Positions 41,823 to 53,330 are shown, counted from the stretch's first letter. The stretch is DNA of 64,000 bases from Porphyra umbilicalis (GCA_002049455.2 KV918788.1:248001-312000), one strand, 5' to 3'. The notes: a model not told the origin generated them from the sequence alone. Made by a program: numbers and translations.

Positions 41823-44695
41823 GGCTGGGATTGGACTTCTGATGCACATCGGAGACTGCATCGAAAGCGGATAAGGATTGGTCAGTATGCATTGGTCGAG
41901 AAAGATTGGCTTTAGGATAGATGCAGAAAGCACGAAGGCGGACGCATGTTCTGCGTCGGAGAGAATCCGCTCGGTCAGAGATTGCATTGGAGCATGAATT
42001 TGTGAAACGGCAGGGGAAGCGAAGCGACGCACACCGCTTGGCACGGCCCCCCACCCCCCCCCCTCGGAGCTACTCGGGCAGTTGTTAGCATGCTGAGTTG
42101 CCGACCAACGAGGAGACCCAACTGTTCTTCCGCGTTGCGCTCACGTCGGACAAAAGCGCCTCGTCGACCTGTTGCCGCGTGCGCGTGCCGTTCTCGTACT
42201 CGGTGCCGTCGGGCGCCTCGCGGCCGATGCACCCATCGACGGCCATGTCCACATCCGCCGTGGCGCCGGGTAGGCGGGAATGTGGCAGTGCCAGGTGCCC
42301 GACGGTGGAGGGTGGCAAGCGGGGGGGGGGAGCGGAAGGATAAGGAGAGGGAACGCAAGAGCGGCCGCTTATGTAGAGAGGAGCGCATGAGCACGATGGG
42401 AGCGAGGAAATGGCAGCATCACAAAAACAAGGTCGACGCAGCAGCGGATTGTGCGCCTTCCACTCCCATCATCACGACAGCAGCCAAAGTAGAAATGCTA
42501 CACCCTCCGCAGGTACGAGAGCGCAACCCCCTGCCTGGAAGGATGCGTCTCCTCTCGTTGCCAGGTGCCACGCAGATGGTGAGCGCTCCCAACCTGAACA
42601 CGGCGCTGCTGTCGTTCTCCTCGCCCAAACACAGGTGCATCCGGCTGGCAACTACGCCAATTGCCCGGACGCGGTGACATCGGCGTGAGAGTGTCCGTCT
42701 TGAAGGTCACCGACAGCCAGTGTGCTTTGGTGCGGCACACAGCGCGTGGAGGTTGTCCGCCCCCACGAGGTGGTCGAACGGGACAGCGTCGCCGGCGCAC
42801 CAGCGGCATGCTGGTACCAGACGCACGACTGGTAGTCATCGGCGTTGGGATAGACCGCGTTGTGGTACTGTGCGGGAGACGGACACTGGAACGAGGCGGG
42901 CGCAAAGAGAACGCCAGGTGCGCCACCGGGTGACGTGCCACCGGGAGGGCCGCCGGGTGACGGGCCACCGGGCGGGCCGCCGGGTGACGGGCCACCGGGC
43001 GGGCCGCCGGGTGACGGGCCACCGGGCGGGCCGCCGGGTGACGGGCCACCGGGCGACGAGCCAACAGGCGGTGGCCCATCAGGGGCAAACCACCGGGGGG
43101 TGGGCCCCCGCGAGGGGCTCGTCGCATCGTCTTGAAAACAGCAGACGCCGATCCGGCCGTCGCCACGGCAAACACCACGTGGTCATCACGACAGCTAACG
43201 TACACACTCAAATGGCGGGCACTCATGGGGAAAGCATGGTGGGGAGAGGGCGGAGAAGGTGAGAAGCTTCCACAGGGGTGCAGGTGGGGAAGAACCGAGG
43301 CGACAGAGACAGAGCGTTCTTGTCTGGCATGGGACTGCCGCGCTGCACAACGTTTTGTTGCCGACAGTGTTGGTCATGTGCCCGCGGTGTTTTCCAACTG
43401 TGGAGCACAGGGTGATGGGTGACAGGACACGATGCCGATTTTTCACCAAGACACCAAGATCGCCCTGGAATTGCGTGCGGCCACGCTTTCTTCCAGATTA
43501 TTCTGTAAGGAGCTTCGAAGCGCGCCAAACAGATGCAACCGGTCCACCGAAAAGGCCGAAAGGCCGGTGTCCAGGCCCCCCGACAAAGTAGCCCGGAGCC
43601 AGGCCCACCGTTGTTGGCCCTGGAAGGCGGCGGCCACCGACCCTCGCACGTCCGCTCCCAGCGGCCCCCGCCAGGCAGGGCCCGAACACGGAAGCAAACC
43701 CCGACTGCAACGCGTCGCTCCCCTCCCGCATCCGCCGAGCGCCGGCCAGAGGTGGGACGCGGGGGCGCGTCTGGTTGGGCGGTCGGCCCCGCACCCCCCC
43801 CACACCCCCCCCCCGTTTGCGCGTCGGTTTGGCGGGGGTTGCCGCGCGTGGCGGGGTCCCCGCGCTCCGCGCCACGGCGTGTGTGGCAACCGGGTCCAGC
43901 GTTTCGGCGGTGGGTCGCGGCGTGTCGTGCGGGGGGGGGCCTGCAGGGCGGTCTGGCACTCGCTCGGGCGGCCTCTTGCTCACGCCCGGCGGCAAACATG
44001 TGACGCTGACCGGCCCGCCGCCCGTTTGCACACCCGCGAGGCGTGTGTCGTGTGCTGGCGGACGGGTGGGTGTGGGCCGGCGGACTCGCGGCCACATGAC
44101 GCGCGGGCTGGTGCCCGTGTGACGGTCTAGGTGCTTGGCACGTCGGACCACGCGTTCGGTTCTTGGACCCTCTTGTCCTTCTGGCTGGTGGTGGTCTGGC
44201 GGTGGTGGACGCGGCTTGCGGCTTGTTCCGCACGAGCTTGGGTGCGGCCGTTGGGGTTTTTTCCGTGCCGTGCGCGGGTTTTTCTCGGGCTTTGGCCCTC
44301 CACAGGCCGTGCCCGTGGTCTCCTCGGTCGTTCGTGTGTTGGGTTTTTGGAGTTGGACCTTTGGTTGAAAGACCACGTTGAGCCTACCTTGGCTTTTCCT
44401 TGGCGGCCGCTTTAGCTCCTTGTGGGTCCCGCCGATCGGTGGTGGTTGGTCTGCGGTTGTGCGTTTTTTTTTTGCTCGGCGGCTGTGGTCACTGCTGGGG
44501 TGCTCGCGTTGACGATTGAGCGAGCGACCCATTTGTTTTGCGGTTGCTCCTTATCCGCTTGTGCTCTCACTGGACTTGGTGGTCTGCACGTCCGCTCCCG
44601 CGCCGACGTGCACCGGACAAGGCGTTAGACGGACCAAGCCCTGTCGTGGTCGATTGGAGGTTTTGACCTTTCTTCCTCAGTCCACCATCGTCACG
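41823..44695. other. Intergenic and leader region upstream of the bromodomain gene
   Basis: 42000-43230 has short protein-like minus-strand pieces in different frames (for example VDMAVDGCIGREAPDGTE at about 42200-42255 and CVWYQHAAGA at about 42780-42815) that may be remnants of one gene; not recognised. 42922-43060 is a 27-bp tandem repeat. 43400-44130 is GC-rich without a clear gene. 44130-44695 is GT-rich and probably the promoter and 5' leader of the gene starting at 44696. Confidence 0.4.
42922..43060 (+). repeat. 27-bp tandem repeat (9 codons)
   Basis: About five copies of CCACCGGGCGGGCCGCCGGG plus TGACGGG. On the plus strand it reads GDGPPGGPP, collagen-like; on the minus strand RPVARHPAA. 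Neither frame belongs to a recognisable gene. Confidence 0.9.
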
Positions 44696-46762
44696 ATGTC
44701 GTCTCATCACGGTGGCCGCTTCGCACCCCCGCCCCCGCCCCGTACGCCATCGGCTGGGGCGGGCGGTCGCTCCGGCAGCCACAATGGATCGTCAAGCGGC
44801 GGAGCGCCCGCCAGCCGTTCTGTCTCTGTTACTGAGATCGACATTCCGGCGGCATACAACTTGACGGACACCGATGACCTACCAACAAGGGTGCTGCACG
44901 ACTTTGTGGTGACCCGATCGGCGCCCTCTGGCGGTCCGTCGAGTACGCTGGCCTCAATTTGCGAGTTGGACGAGCCAGGCTCTTCGCTGTCGGCTACCGG
45001 TGTGCTCAAGGCGCCGGGCCAGCCGCCGTTGCGAGTCGTCCTTCCCTCTCTCAATGAGTGGTGCGTGGAGCATGGCGCCCAGCCGGCGCTGTGGATCCAC
45101 ACGAAGCGCGCGTGGTACAACGTGACGGGCTCGCCAGCACCCGAGTATGCGCGGGTGCACAGCAAGGCGCAGCGGCGGTTTGAGATCTCGGCTCGCGCCA
45201 ACCTGCTTGCCGGCGCACTCACTCCCGCGGAGGCCACGTACTCGCGCTTTGTGTCGCTGCTTGGCCAACAGTACGGGGATATGCGCGGTCACACGGAGCG
45301 GGACATCCTCGCTGAGGCGCCTTTTATTTTGGAGCAGGCCCGGTCGCTTGAAGGCGATCAGTCGCTGCTCAACTCGCATTTTGCCAAAGAGCTGATTCGC
45401 CGGGTGGCAGCCGACAAGAAGGCTGCTGCCCGCCACCCTCCCTCCCCCAAGGGCTCCCTCGCGAGCAGCGGTGCGGCCGCACCGGCGTCTTCCCCCAAAG
45501 CCTCGTCATCAACGGCGCTTGCTGCGTCGCCGTCGTCGTCGGCGGCGGAGCGCAAGCCCGGGGTGTCGCGTTTTGGGGCTAAGGACAAGGACAAGGGCAA
45601 GGATGGCGCCAAGGATAAGGGCAAGGATGGCGCCAAGGACAAGAGCAAGGATGTCGTCAAGGACAAAGGCCCGCGCTCTCCGTCGTCGCCTGCAGGTCGT
45701 GCGTCAGCTTCGAAGCCCCCCCCTCCTCCCCGCGTCAATATCTCCCCCAAGAAGAAGGCTCCCCAGGCGTCCCCGCCAAAGACGTCGGGTCATCCGCCCA
45801 CCACGCGGCCCCCACCGCTGCCGACGGCTCTGCGTCCGCCGCTCCCCAATTCATCAATTACTGCTGCAGCATCTGATGAGAAGACTGATACGTCACACAT
45901 TGCCAAGCTTGCTGCTTGGCGGTCTGCTGACGACAAGCCCCGGTGGGTGGCGTCACCTTCGCTCACCCCTGCCGCTCGTAACCGCCTTCTTCGCCGCGCT
46001 GACCGCGCGGTGGGGGCACTGTTTAAGATCCGTGCATCGGGCCCATTTCGTGAGCCGGTCGACCCCATCGCACACGAGTGCCCCGACTACCCCAATGTGG
46101 TGACCCGCCCGATGGACCTTGGCACGGTCCGCGCCCGCTATGCCGCCGACAAATACAAGGAGGTAGAGGAGCTAGTTGCGGACGTCCGGCAAGTGTGGTT
46201 CAACTGCCACACTTACAACGCCTCGGGTACGGACCTGCCACGCATGGCCGATACTGCCGACATCAAGTTTGAGGAGGCTCTCCGCGTCGCCGACGCGGCC
46301 GAAGTGACCCGCGACACTCGCGAGGCCGCGTCGGCGGCAGCGGCAGCAGCGACGGCGGCCAATAAGAAGCGCAAACGTGCTAGCGATGGTGCCGGCTCTG
46401 CTGCCAAGAAGGCCGCGTCTGCGAGTGGCTCTCCGCCCGTCGGTGGCGGCGGCGCTTCGGGCGCCAAGCCACCAGTGCCGCCGGCCAAGGGCCGCGACAA
46501 GGACGATGTCAAGATCGAGGGCGGTGCCAAGGCGGCTGCCAATGGGAGTGGCAGCCCAAAGGGGCCACGCTGCGCTTGTGGAGGCGTCGCGGGCGGTTGC
46601 GGCGGGTCTGCCACGGCTGCAGCTGGCAGCAAGTATGCCAGCGATGCCTGTGGGATGGCGCTGGCGCGCAAGCGGGTGGCTGACATGAAAGCAGCGGGTG
46701 TCGACGTGGACGCCTACATGCGTTTGCACATCGAGCCTCTCGTTGCAGTGCCATCGCGTTAG
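44696..46762 (+). CDS. Replication-foci-domain and bromodomain chromatin protein
   Basis: 688-residue single-exon gene from the ATG at 44696 (MSSHHGGRF). Residues about 57-235 look like the DNMT1-type replication foci domain (RFTS/RFD): RVLHDFVV near the start, LSATGVLKA, LNEWCVEHG, then ALWIHTKRAWYNVTGS and PEYARVHS. A low-complexity linker follows with Lys/Asp repeats (KDKDKGKDGAKDKGKDG, about 295-330). Residues about 427-535 are a bromodomain (PMDLGTVRARYAADKY; WFNCHTYNASGTD with the acetyl-lysine-binding Asn508), which reads acetylated histones. The C-terminus (624-688) has CAC-x6-C, then SKYASDACG-MALARKRV, similar to the zinc motif of CFP1/SPP1 proteins (SKYCSDDCGMKLA), with one expected Cys replaced by Ala. 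No methyltransferase domain is present. It is probably nuclear, linking ubiquitin- or replication-associated and acetyl marks. It is convergent with the syntaxin gene, 226 bp between stops. Confidence 0.85.
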   Translation: MSSHHGGRFAPPPPPRTPSAGAGGRSGSHNGSSSGGAPASRSVSVTEIDIPAAYNLTDTDDLPTRVLHDFVVTRSAPSGGPSSTLASICELDEPGSSLSATGVLKAPGQPPLRVVLPSLNEWCVEHGAQPALWIHTKRAWYNVTGSPAPEYARVHSKAQRRFEISARANLLAGALTPAEATYSRFVSLLGQQYGDMRGHTERDILAEAPFILEQARSLEGDQSLLNSHFAKELIRRVAADKKAAARHPPSPKGSLASSGAAAPASSPKASSSTALAASPSSSAAERKPGVSRFGAKDKDKGKDGAKDKGKDGAKDKSKDVVKDKGPRSPSSPAGRASASKPPPPPRVNISPKKKAPQASPPKTSGHPPTTRPPPLPTALRPPLPNSSITAAASDEKTDTSHIAKLAAWRSADDKPRWVASPSLTPAARNRLLRRADRAVGALFKIRASGPFREPVDPIAHECPDYPNVVTRPMDLGTVRARYAADKYKEVEELVADVRQVWFNCHTYNASGTDLPRMADTADIKFEEALRVADAAEVTRDTREAASAAAAAATAANKKRKRASDGAGSAAKKAASASGSPPVGGGGASGAKPPVPPAKGRDKDDVKIEGGAKAAANGSGSPKGPRCACGGVAGGCGGSATAAAGSKYASDACGMALARKRVADMKAAGVDVDAYMRLHIEPLVAVPSR

Positions 46763-46988
46763 GTGACTCGGTTGTTGGTGGTTTTTTCTTTTCTTTTGCT
46801 GCGTTGACAGTCGTACCGCGGTGGTGTGAGGGACGCGGATTGAGGCCCATTCTGTACAGATTAGAATCCGTATTTTCTCCCTTCTTTGCCAGCTGTTGCG
46901 CTTTAGTGTCATGGGAGTTTTTTTGCTTTCCGTCCGAAGACCTCGACCAGGTTCTCCGGCGAAAGCTGTCACGCACGCATCGTCTTGC

Positions 46989-48379
46989 CTACGCCATGAA
47001 CACCCATAAGATCAAAAATGCAAACAGCACGCCAAACACCTTGAGGATGAGCCCCCGGTTGCTCGCCACAGAGTTGTAGTACTCGACGAGCTGCCCATGC
47101 CCGGCATTGACGTTACGGCCGACCTCCTCCACGTTGGCGTCGATGCGCTCGACGACTTCTCCCTGCTCGCTGACCATGGTGGCGAGCTGGTTGAAGATCT
47201 GGCCGAGCTCCACAATGGTCGTCTCCACCTGCCGGACGGCATCGGCACGGGACGCGGCGTAGGCATTCTCGGTCGGCCGCGACACGAGCTGCTGTCGCAT
47301 CGCGCCGCCGCTGCCGCCCGCCATCATGGCGCCGCCACCACCACCGCCGGTGGCGGCGCCAAGGGAGCCCCCGCCGAGGTCGATCGCCACCGCCCCCGCG
47401 CCGCCACCGGCAGCAGCGCCCGCGCCGGCGGCGGCGGTGCGCCTCACGCCGGCGGGGGGCGGCGGTGGGGCTTTTTGGAAGCGGCTGCGCCGCGCATCCG
47501 CCGCTGCCAGGCTCTCCGTTCGGAGCTTGAGGACGGTCTGAAAGCCCGACGCGGTCGCACCCAGCCGCGCCTTGAGGCCATCGACGACCGATGACGAGTG
47601 TTGTCCGGCTTGTTGTGTCGCCGCAGCGCCCCGTAGCTGGCCCAGGCGGGTGAGGGTGGCGTGCAGGTTGGCCAAGTCGGCCTTAATGGCCGACGTTAGG
47701 GCGGCAATCTCCGCCGACGGGTCGTCAAAGAGGCTCGTACGGGAGGCCAGGCGGGTAAGCGTGGCGAGCTTGGTGGACGTTCGCGTGATGTCCGCCGAAG
47801 CGGTGGCCGCCAATGCCGTGAAGGGTGACCGCGCGGCGCGGGAGGATGGGGGGTGGGGGGACTGAGGAGGGCGAGCGGCAGAGAGCTGTTGATGAAACGG
47901 GTACGGAAGGGAGAGAAATACACACAGTTCACACGTAGGGGCAACCAAACAAGCCAAAGGTTGCCAATACATATTGGCATCATGCATAAAAGATGCGCGC
48001 GTGTCAGAATGGGCTCCTTACCCGCGAGGTCGACGGCAGTAGGCGCAAGCGCTATGAACAAAGGAGAGCACATGCGGCAAAAAAATCCACTGGTGGGTAC
48101 GACTCACGCGCGTCGGCAGGCAACGACACAGAAAGATGCACCCATCGCTGCACCCAGCTGCACTAGCCCCACCGACAGTGCACAGGCACTCCACCGGCAC
48201 CACAACGCCACGGCCGCCGCGCACGGGACCCCCGTCCCAACCCAAGCCAGAAACACAACCAGACGTACCGTTCCACCTTTGGCCCCTTTGGCACCCGCCG
48301 ACTGCCGTGCGACCGCCGCGTCGACCGCCGCGTAAAACTCCGCCGTCCGGTTGCGCAGGCTGCCGCGGGGCGTGGCCAT
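46989..48379 (-). CDS. Syntaxin-5/Sed5 Golgi Qa-SNARE, two exons
   Basis: Qa-SNARE of ER-Golgi and intra-Golgi fusion. Exon 1 (48379-48269, 37 codons) starts at ATG with the syntaxin-5 N-terminal peptide type (RNRTAEFYAAVDAAV), which in relatives binds the SM protein Sly1. Donor AACG|GTACGT; acceptor CAACAG|CTCTCT; intron 47886-48268 (383 bp), phase 0. Exon 2 (47885-46989) continues with the Habc region (SPFTALAATASADITRTS, STKLATLTRLASRTSLFDD, both typical of Sed5), a Gly/Ala-rich linker, the SNARE helix (IVELGQIFNQLATMVSEQGE, zero-layer Gln in FNQLA) and a C-terminal membrane anchor (LILKVFGVLFAFLILWVFMA). Total 335 residues, near the usual size. The exon join keeps the frame and supplies the conserved start, so the model is well supported. 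Confidence 0.92.
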
Positions 48380-49390
48380 GGCGGCGGCGCCGGCGGCGGG
48401 CGCCCAGTCGACGCACGGAGGCGCACCGGCGGGTGCGCCAGGCCCCTCTGGGCGGCCACTACCGCGGACGACCAGCGGCGGCGCGTCGCTGGGGGGGAGG
48501 AGGGGCGAGCCACCACCGAGCGGCCGCCGCCGCATGCGGCACGGCACGGCGGAGCACGGGCGCAAGGGTGCGCGGCGGCGGCACCGCCGGGAGGGGGCGG
48601 GTGGGAGAAGCAGCCCAACACCACGCGCGCGGGGGGACAGCGGCGCGCAGCGGCAGCGGCCGCGCGTCGGGGACGGGCGCCACGTGCAGGCGATGCCACA
48701 CGGCGCGCGGCGGCAGCGGTGGCCGGCGCCGCCGCGGTCGGCCCGGGCAAAGACGCTCGCGCAGCCGCGCACCGCGTGAGGCGCGCCGGGGGGGTGGGGC
48801 GCGCCCGCGCGCCGCGCGGTCCATCGGCGGCCGTCGCAGTCGTGGCGGCGTGGCTCCTGCCGCTGCAGACGCAGCGGCTGACACCTGCGCGCGCCTTGCT
48901 GGGCCGTTAATTACCTACACTACCGACCTCGCTCGTCAACTACACGAGGGACTCGCGTCGGCTCACGTCGGGCGGCGGCCGCACGGTGGCGCGCCGTCGA
49001 GGGCGCGCACACCCCTCCACGCATGTAGTATCTCATCCAGAAGGGCACCCCGTCGATTGTGTAAGGAAAAATCGTCGTGTGGGCCGTTTGCAGCGCCTCA
49101 GGGCACTGTAGTTCAAAGCAAATCACAATCAAGTCGCCTCAGTACGCCCGACTGGAGGGGGTCCCTTACAGCGGCGGTCGGCCCGCTCCGGATGGAATGA
49201 GGTCGGGATTCAAATGCACGGCCGGATGGAAAGTCCAGCAATGGGGAATGACAACCAGAGGCTGGAGAATAGATCGTTACAACGTTCCCGCGAGCTGAGC
49301 ATCATCACATCATTCACAGTGCTGGAACCACATTTCCGCGTCACAGGTCCCACCAGCTGGTCATAATGCCAGCCGCCCCCACTGTATGGG
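48380..49390. other. Upstream region of the syntaxin gene
   Basis: GC-rich from 48380 to about 48900 (probable promoter of the minus-strand syntaxin gene), then ordinary sequence with stops in all frames to 49390. No gene is recognised. Confidence 0.4.
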
Positions 49391-49399
49391 AGCTACCCG

Positions 49400-51060
49400 C
49401 GGCGTGTGTATGCCTGCCGCCGCCCCCGCAGCGGCTGCCGCTGTACCTCGCTGCCCCCCCCGCAGCGGTTGCCGCCGTCCCCCGCTGCCGCCGTCCCCCG
49501 CTTCCAATTCCCCTGGCTGCCGCCGCCCCCGCGGCGCGGCCGCTCCTGGCTGCCGACGCCGCCGCCCCCGGCTGCCACCGCCGCCCCCCCCAGCCACCGC
49601 CGCCCCCGACTCTCGGCAACGCCGGGTGCCGCCGCCGTCCCCTCTACCTACCCTCGCCACCGCCCCTGGCCGTCGCCGCCCCCAGCTGCTGCCGCCGCGG
49701 GCTGCCGCCCCCGGCCGACGCCGCGCCTGGCTGCCGCCGCCGCCGCCCCTGTCTGCCGCCGCCGCCCTCCCCGGCTTCCACCGCCGCCACCACCGCCCCC
49801 GGCCACCGCCGCCGCCACCCCGGGCTGCCACCGCTGCCCCGGCTGCCCCCGGCCGCCGCCGCCCCTGCCTGCCGCCGCCCCCACTCCGACCTGCTACCGC
49901 CCCTGCCGCCGCCCCCTGCCGCCTCCGCCCCAGCCTGCCGACGCCGCCGCCCCCGGCCGCCGCCACCGCCGCTCCCAGCTGCCTCCGCCGCCGCTGCCAG
50001 CCGCTGCCGCCGCCGTCCCCGACCACCACCATCGCCGCCCCCGGCTGCCGCCACCGCCGCCCGCGGCGGCCTCCGCCGCCGTCCCCAGCCGCCGCCGCCC
50101 CCGGGGGCTGCCGACGCCGCCCCAGTCGGCTGCCACCGCCGCCCCCAGCAGCTGCCGCCGCCGCCCCTGGCCGCTGCCGCCGCTCACGGCGGCTCCGATC
50201 GCTCCCGGCCGCTGCTGCCGCGCCTGGTCGCTGTCGCCGCCGTCCCCAACCGCTGGCGCCGCGCCCCCCGGCGGCTGCCGCCGCCCCTGGCCGCTGCTGC
50301 CTCTCCCGGCGGCTGCCGCCGCCCCTGGCCGCTGCTGCCGCCCCCGGCGGCTGCCGCCGCGGCCCTCGGCCGCTGGTACCGCCGTCCCCGGCCGCTGCCG
50401 CCGCCACCCCCAGCCGCTGTCGCCGCCGCCCCTGTCTGACGCCGCCGCCGCCCTCGGATGCCGCCGCAGCCGTCTGCCGCCGCCCCCGGCCCTGGCCGCC
50501 GCCCACACCGCCGGCCGTCGCCCCAGCCGCTACCACTGCCGCCGCCGCTGGCGTTGCCTTGGCGCCCGGCTGGTGCCGCCGCCGCCCGCCGCCGCCGCCG
50601 CCTCTGGCCGTCGCCCCCACCCCTGGCCGTAGCCTCCGCCGCTGGCGCCGCCGCCGCCGCTGGCGCTGCCCTGGTCCCAGGCGGGCGCCCCACCTCCTGG
50701 CGCCTCCCCCGCCGCCGCCGCCGCCGCCGCCGCCGCCCCTGGCCGCGGCCCCCGCCGCTGGCGCCGCCGCCATCGCTGGCGCTGCCCTGGCCGCCGGCTG
50801 GCGCCGCCGCTGCCCGGTGCCGCACACGACGCTGGCCGCTTTCCCCCCTGGTGGCACCGCCCCAGCCGCTGCCGCATCCCCGGCCACTGGTGCTGCCCTG
50901 GCCCCTGGCTGCCGCCCCCCCTGCTGGCGGCGCCCGTGCCGCTGCCGCAGCCCCCGTCCCTGGCCGCGGCTTCCACCGCTGGCGCCGCTCCCGCCGCTGG
51001 CCACCGCCCCCGCCGCTGGCCGCCGCCCCCGCGGGCGGTCGGTGGCAGCGACCCCGGCGC
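49400..51060 (+). repeat. GC-rich VNTR arm 1 (CTGCCGCCGCCCCCGG type)
   Basis: About 1.65 kb of a degenerate 15-18-bp unit, GCTGCCGCCGCCCC(C/T)GGC. It makes long frames on both strands (up to about 590 codons of Pro/Ala/Arg) that have no domain and no start preference, so I do not call a gene. The right border (51005-51130) is the inverted counterpart of 52380-52510. Confidence 0.8.
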
Positions 51061-51169
51061 ATGTGCGGTGTGCGTGTGGCCGGGCTGTCGGTGTCGGGTG
51101 GTGGGTGGCGGGTGGCGGGTGTTGGGGTGGACGGTGCGTGGCCTTTGGGTGTGGGTGGGGTGGCTGGTA

Positions 51170-52380
51170 GTGGTGGCTGACTGTGGGAGCCGGCGGTGGC
51201 GGTAGCGGCCGGCGTCGGCTTAGTACGTCAGTAATACATTCACATATATCTGTTCATGCGCCACGGCTATGTGTGTGCGGGGATCTCATGGGACTTTCTG
51301 GGAGGGCCTAGTGTGCTTTGGCAGCAAGCCGCCTCCGCAGGCGACTCACACGCACGATGATGGGGTGGCTCGGTTAGCTAAAAGGACGTTACGCGCCGTG
51401 GGCATCCTACGACCGTTCTGATGTAGCGTGTCAGCCTCGAATGAGTCTATGGGATGTACAAAGGCCAACGCACACAGAAAGTTGGCTAGCGGACAGACAG
51501 AGCACCGTGGGGAGGTAGCGGCACGTCTGGCTGCTGTGAACTTGGAGGGGCGATAAAAGTAGGAAGGAGGCCTTTGTAGACTTAGCCACCTACGTTTCCG
51601 TTCCCAGGACCCTTCAAAGCACCAGAAACGATTCTCTCTGAAAAAGTGGTGTTTGGGTCGACTTCGCTCCGGACGTGCCGCATGCTCCTCCTTCTTGGCA
51701 CAGACGTAAGCGGTTAACGCGGCGGTGACCAGACCGTATCGTCTCTAAAAAAAGTTGAACAGAAAGGGAAAAAGGTGCTGTAGGAGGTACGCAGTGCTTC
51801 TTTTTTTTGCAAGAAAAGATGCAGAACTGTTATAGGCAGCAAGAGAAGCGCAGGCTCGCAACGCACTGGATTAAACAGTGTCAGAGAAAATGCATGATCC
51901 ACTAGATTGGACAGTATCAGTCTCGATCTGCGGAGTAGACTGGATCTGAAGCACTGTCAAGGGGGGTCCATTCACACTGCTTGGTGGAGCCGTCTACAGT
52001 CTCCTCTGCCTCCGTGCCCCCCGCAGCTGGTTGCCAGGACGGCTACGACTGCCGTCGTCAGTGCCTTTCTGTCGTATACACTGTGTCAGAGACACTGTCA
52101 GAAGGGTTCATCTCCCCCCTTCCCCCATTCTTCGTCTCTTTCACCCAGTATCGATGCTACCTCGCTCACCACCACGCTCATTCTCGCGTCCGCCGCCCAC
52201 CCCCCCATAGCCGTTGCTTCCCCACACCGCCTCTGAATCCCCCATCCCTGCTGCCTCTCCCCACCCTTGTTGCCCCCCCCGACCATCCCTGCACCCCCTC
52301 ACCGTTGTTGCCTCCCCATATCGCCACTGCTCCCCCTCACCGCCGCTGCCTCCCCCCACCACTTCCGCCTCCTCACGCAC
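51170..52380. other. Spacer between the inverted VNTR arms
   Basis: About 1.2 kb of lower-GC sequence with stops in all frames (51230-51960), then a CT-rich segment (52090-52380) with CACCGCCGCTGCCTCCCC-like repeats. No gene is recognised. Confidence 0.5.
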
Positions 52381-52880
52381 AATCAACAGCCGCGGCCGAC
52401 CCACCCCAACACCCGCAACCCGCCAGTAACTACCCGCCCTCGGTCAGACCGCACTCGCGCCGAGGACGCTGCCACCAACCGCCCGCGGGGGTGGCGGCCA
52501 GCGGCGGGGGTGGTAGCCAGCGGCGGGGGCGGCGCCACCAGGGGGGGAGGCCACCAGCGGCGAGGGCGGCGCCAGCGGCGGGGGGGGCGGCCACGGGCGG
52601 GGGCGGCGGGGGCGGCGGGGGCGGCGCCAGCAGGTAGGGCGGCCGCCAGGGACCAGGGCGGCGCCAACGGCGGCGGCGTCGCCAGCGGCGGGGGGTGCGG
52701 CCAGAGGCGGGGGTGGCGGCCAGGGGCGGGGGCGGGGGCGGGCGGCGGCGGCACCAGCCGGCGGCCAAGGCAACGCCAGCGGTGGCGGCGGCGCCGGCGG
52801 CGGGGGGCGCGGACAGGGGCGGAGGCGGCGCCCATAGGGGGATGGCGGCCAGCGGCGGGGGCGGCGTCGGGCTGCCGGGG
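52380..52880 (-). repeat. GC-rich VNTR arm 2, inverted
   Basis: The same VNTR family as 49400-51060 in the opposite orientation (GGCGGCGGCCAGGGGCGGGG type). Its border sequence (GGTTGGTGGCAGCG on the minus strand, then GGGTTGCGGGTGTTGGGGTG) matches that of arm 1 (GGTCGGTGGCAGCG, GGCGGGTGTTGGGGTG). The two arms form a large imperfect inverted repeat. Confidence 0.75.
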
Positions 52881-53109
52881 CTGGTGCCGGGCAGATGGCG
52901 TGGGGGATGGGCATTCTCAACGAAGGCGCGGTGTTTGTGACAGTCAGAACATGCTGGGGCCCGCTCTTTCTTTGTCTTGTGACGCTCACATCCATCGGAC
53001 AGCCATCCTTTCGTCACGTCAAGCGATATCCCGAAATGTTACCTGGGCACGCATCATTGTCGTAAATTCAAGCACGCCGGAGTCCACAATCGATATAATT
53101 TTCTCGTCG

Positions 53110-53330
53110 CAATGCGCCCCGACGGCACCCCCCACCAGGGCCCCCCCGAGAGCACCCCCCCCCAGAGCCCCCCCCCCAGGCCCCCCCCGCACCCCCCCCC
53201 GAGCCCCCCCCAGCCCCCCCAGGCGCCCCCAGCAGCCCCACCCCCCCCCCCCCCCAAACCCCACGCACGCCCCCCCCCCCCCCCCCACACCCCCCCGAGA
53301 CCCCCCCCCCGTCGATTGTAGCCCACCTAC
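53110..53330 (+). repeat. Poly-C-rich simple sequence
   Basis: About 220 bp of C runs interrupted by AGAG, GCAC and similar. Potential G-quadruplex or i-motif DNA. It lies between ordinary sequence (52935-53110) and the histidine phosphatase gene leader. Confidence 0.9.

Noticed and set aside
43223-44532. Long minus-strand frames upstream of the bromodomain gene
   Set aside because: Pro/Arg/Thr-rich shadows of GC-rich leader sequence, no motif; the GT-rich plus strand is better explained as promoter and leader.
49361-51170. Two frames of about 550-590 codons on opposite strands
   Set aside because: Produced by a degenerate GC-rich VNTR; all frames are open, and the same repeat is found inverted at 52.4-52.9 kb.
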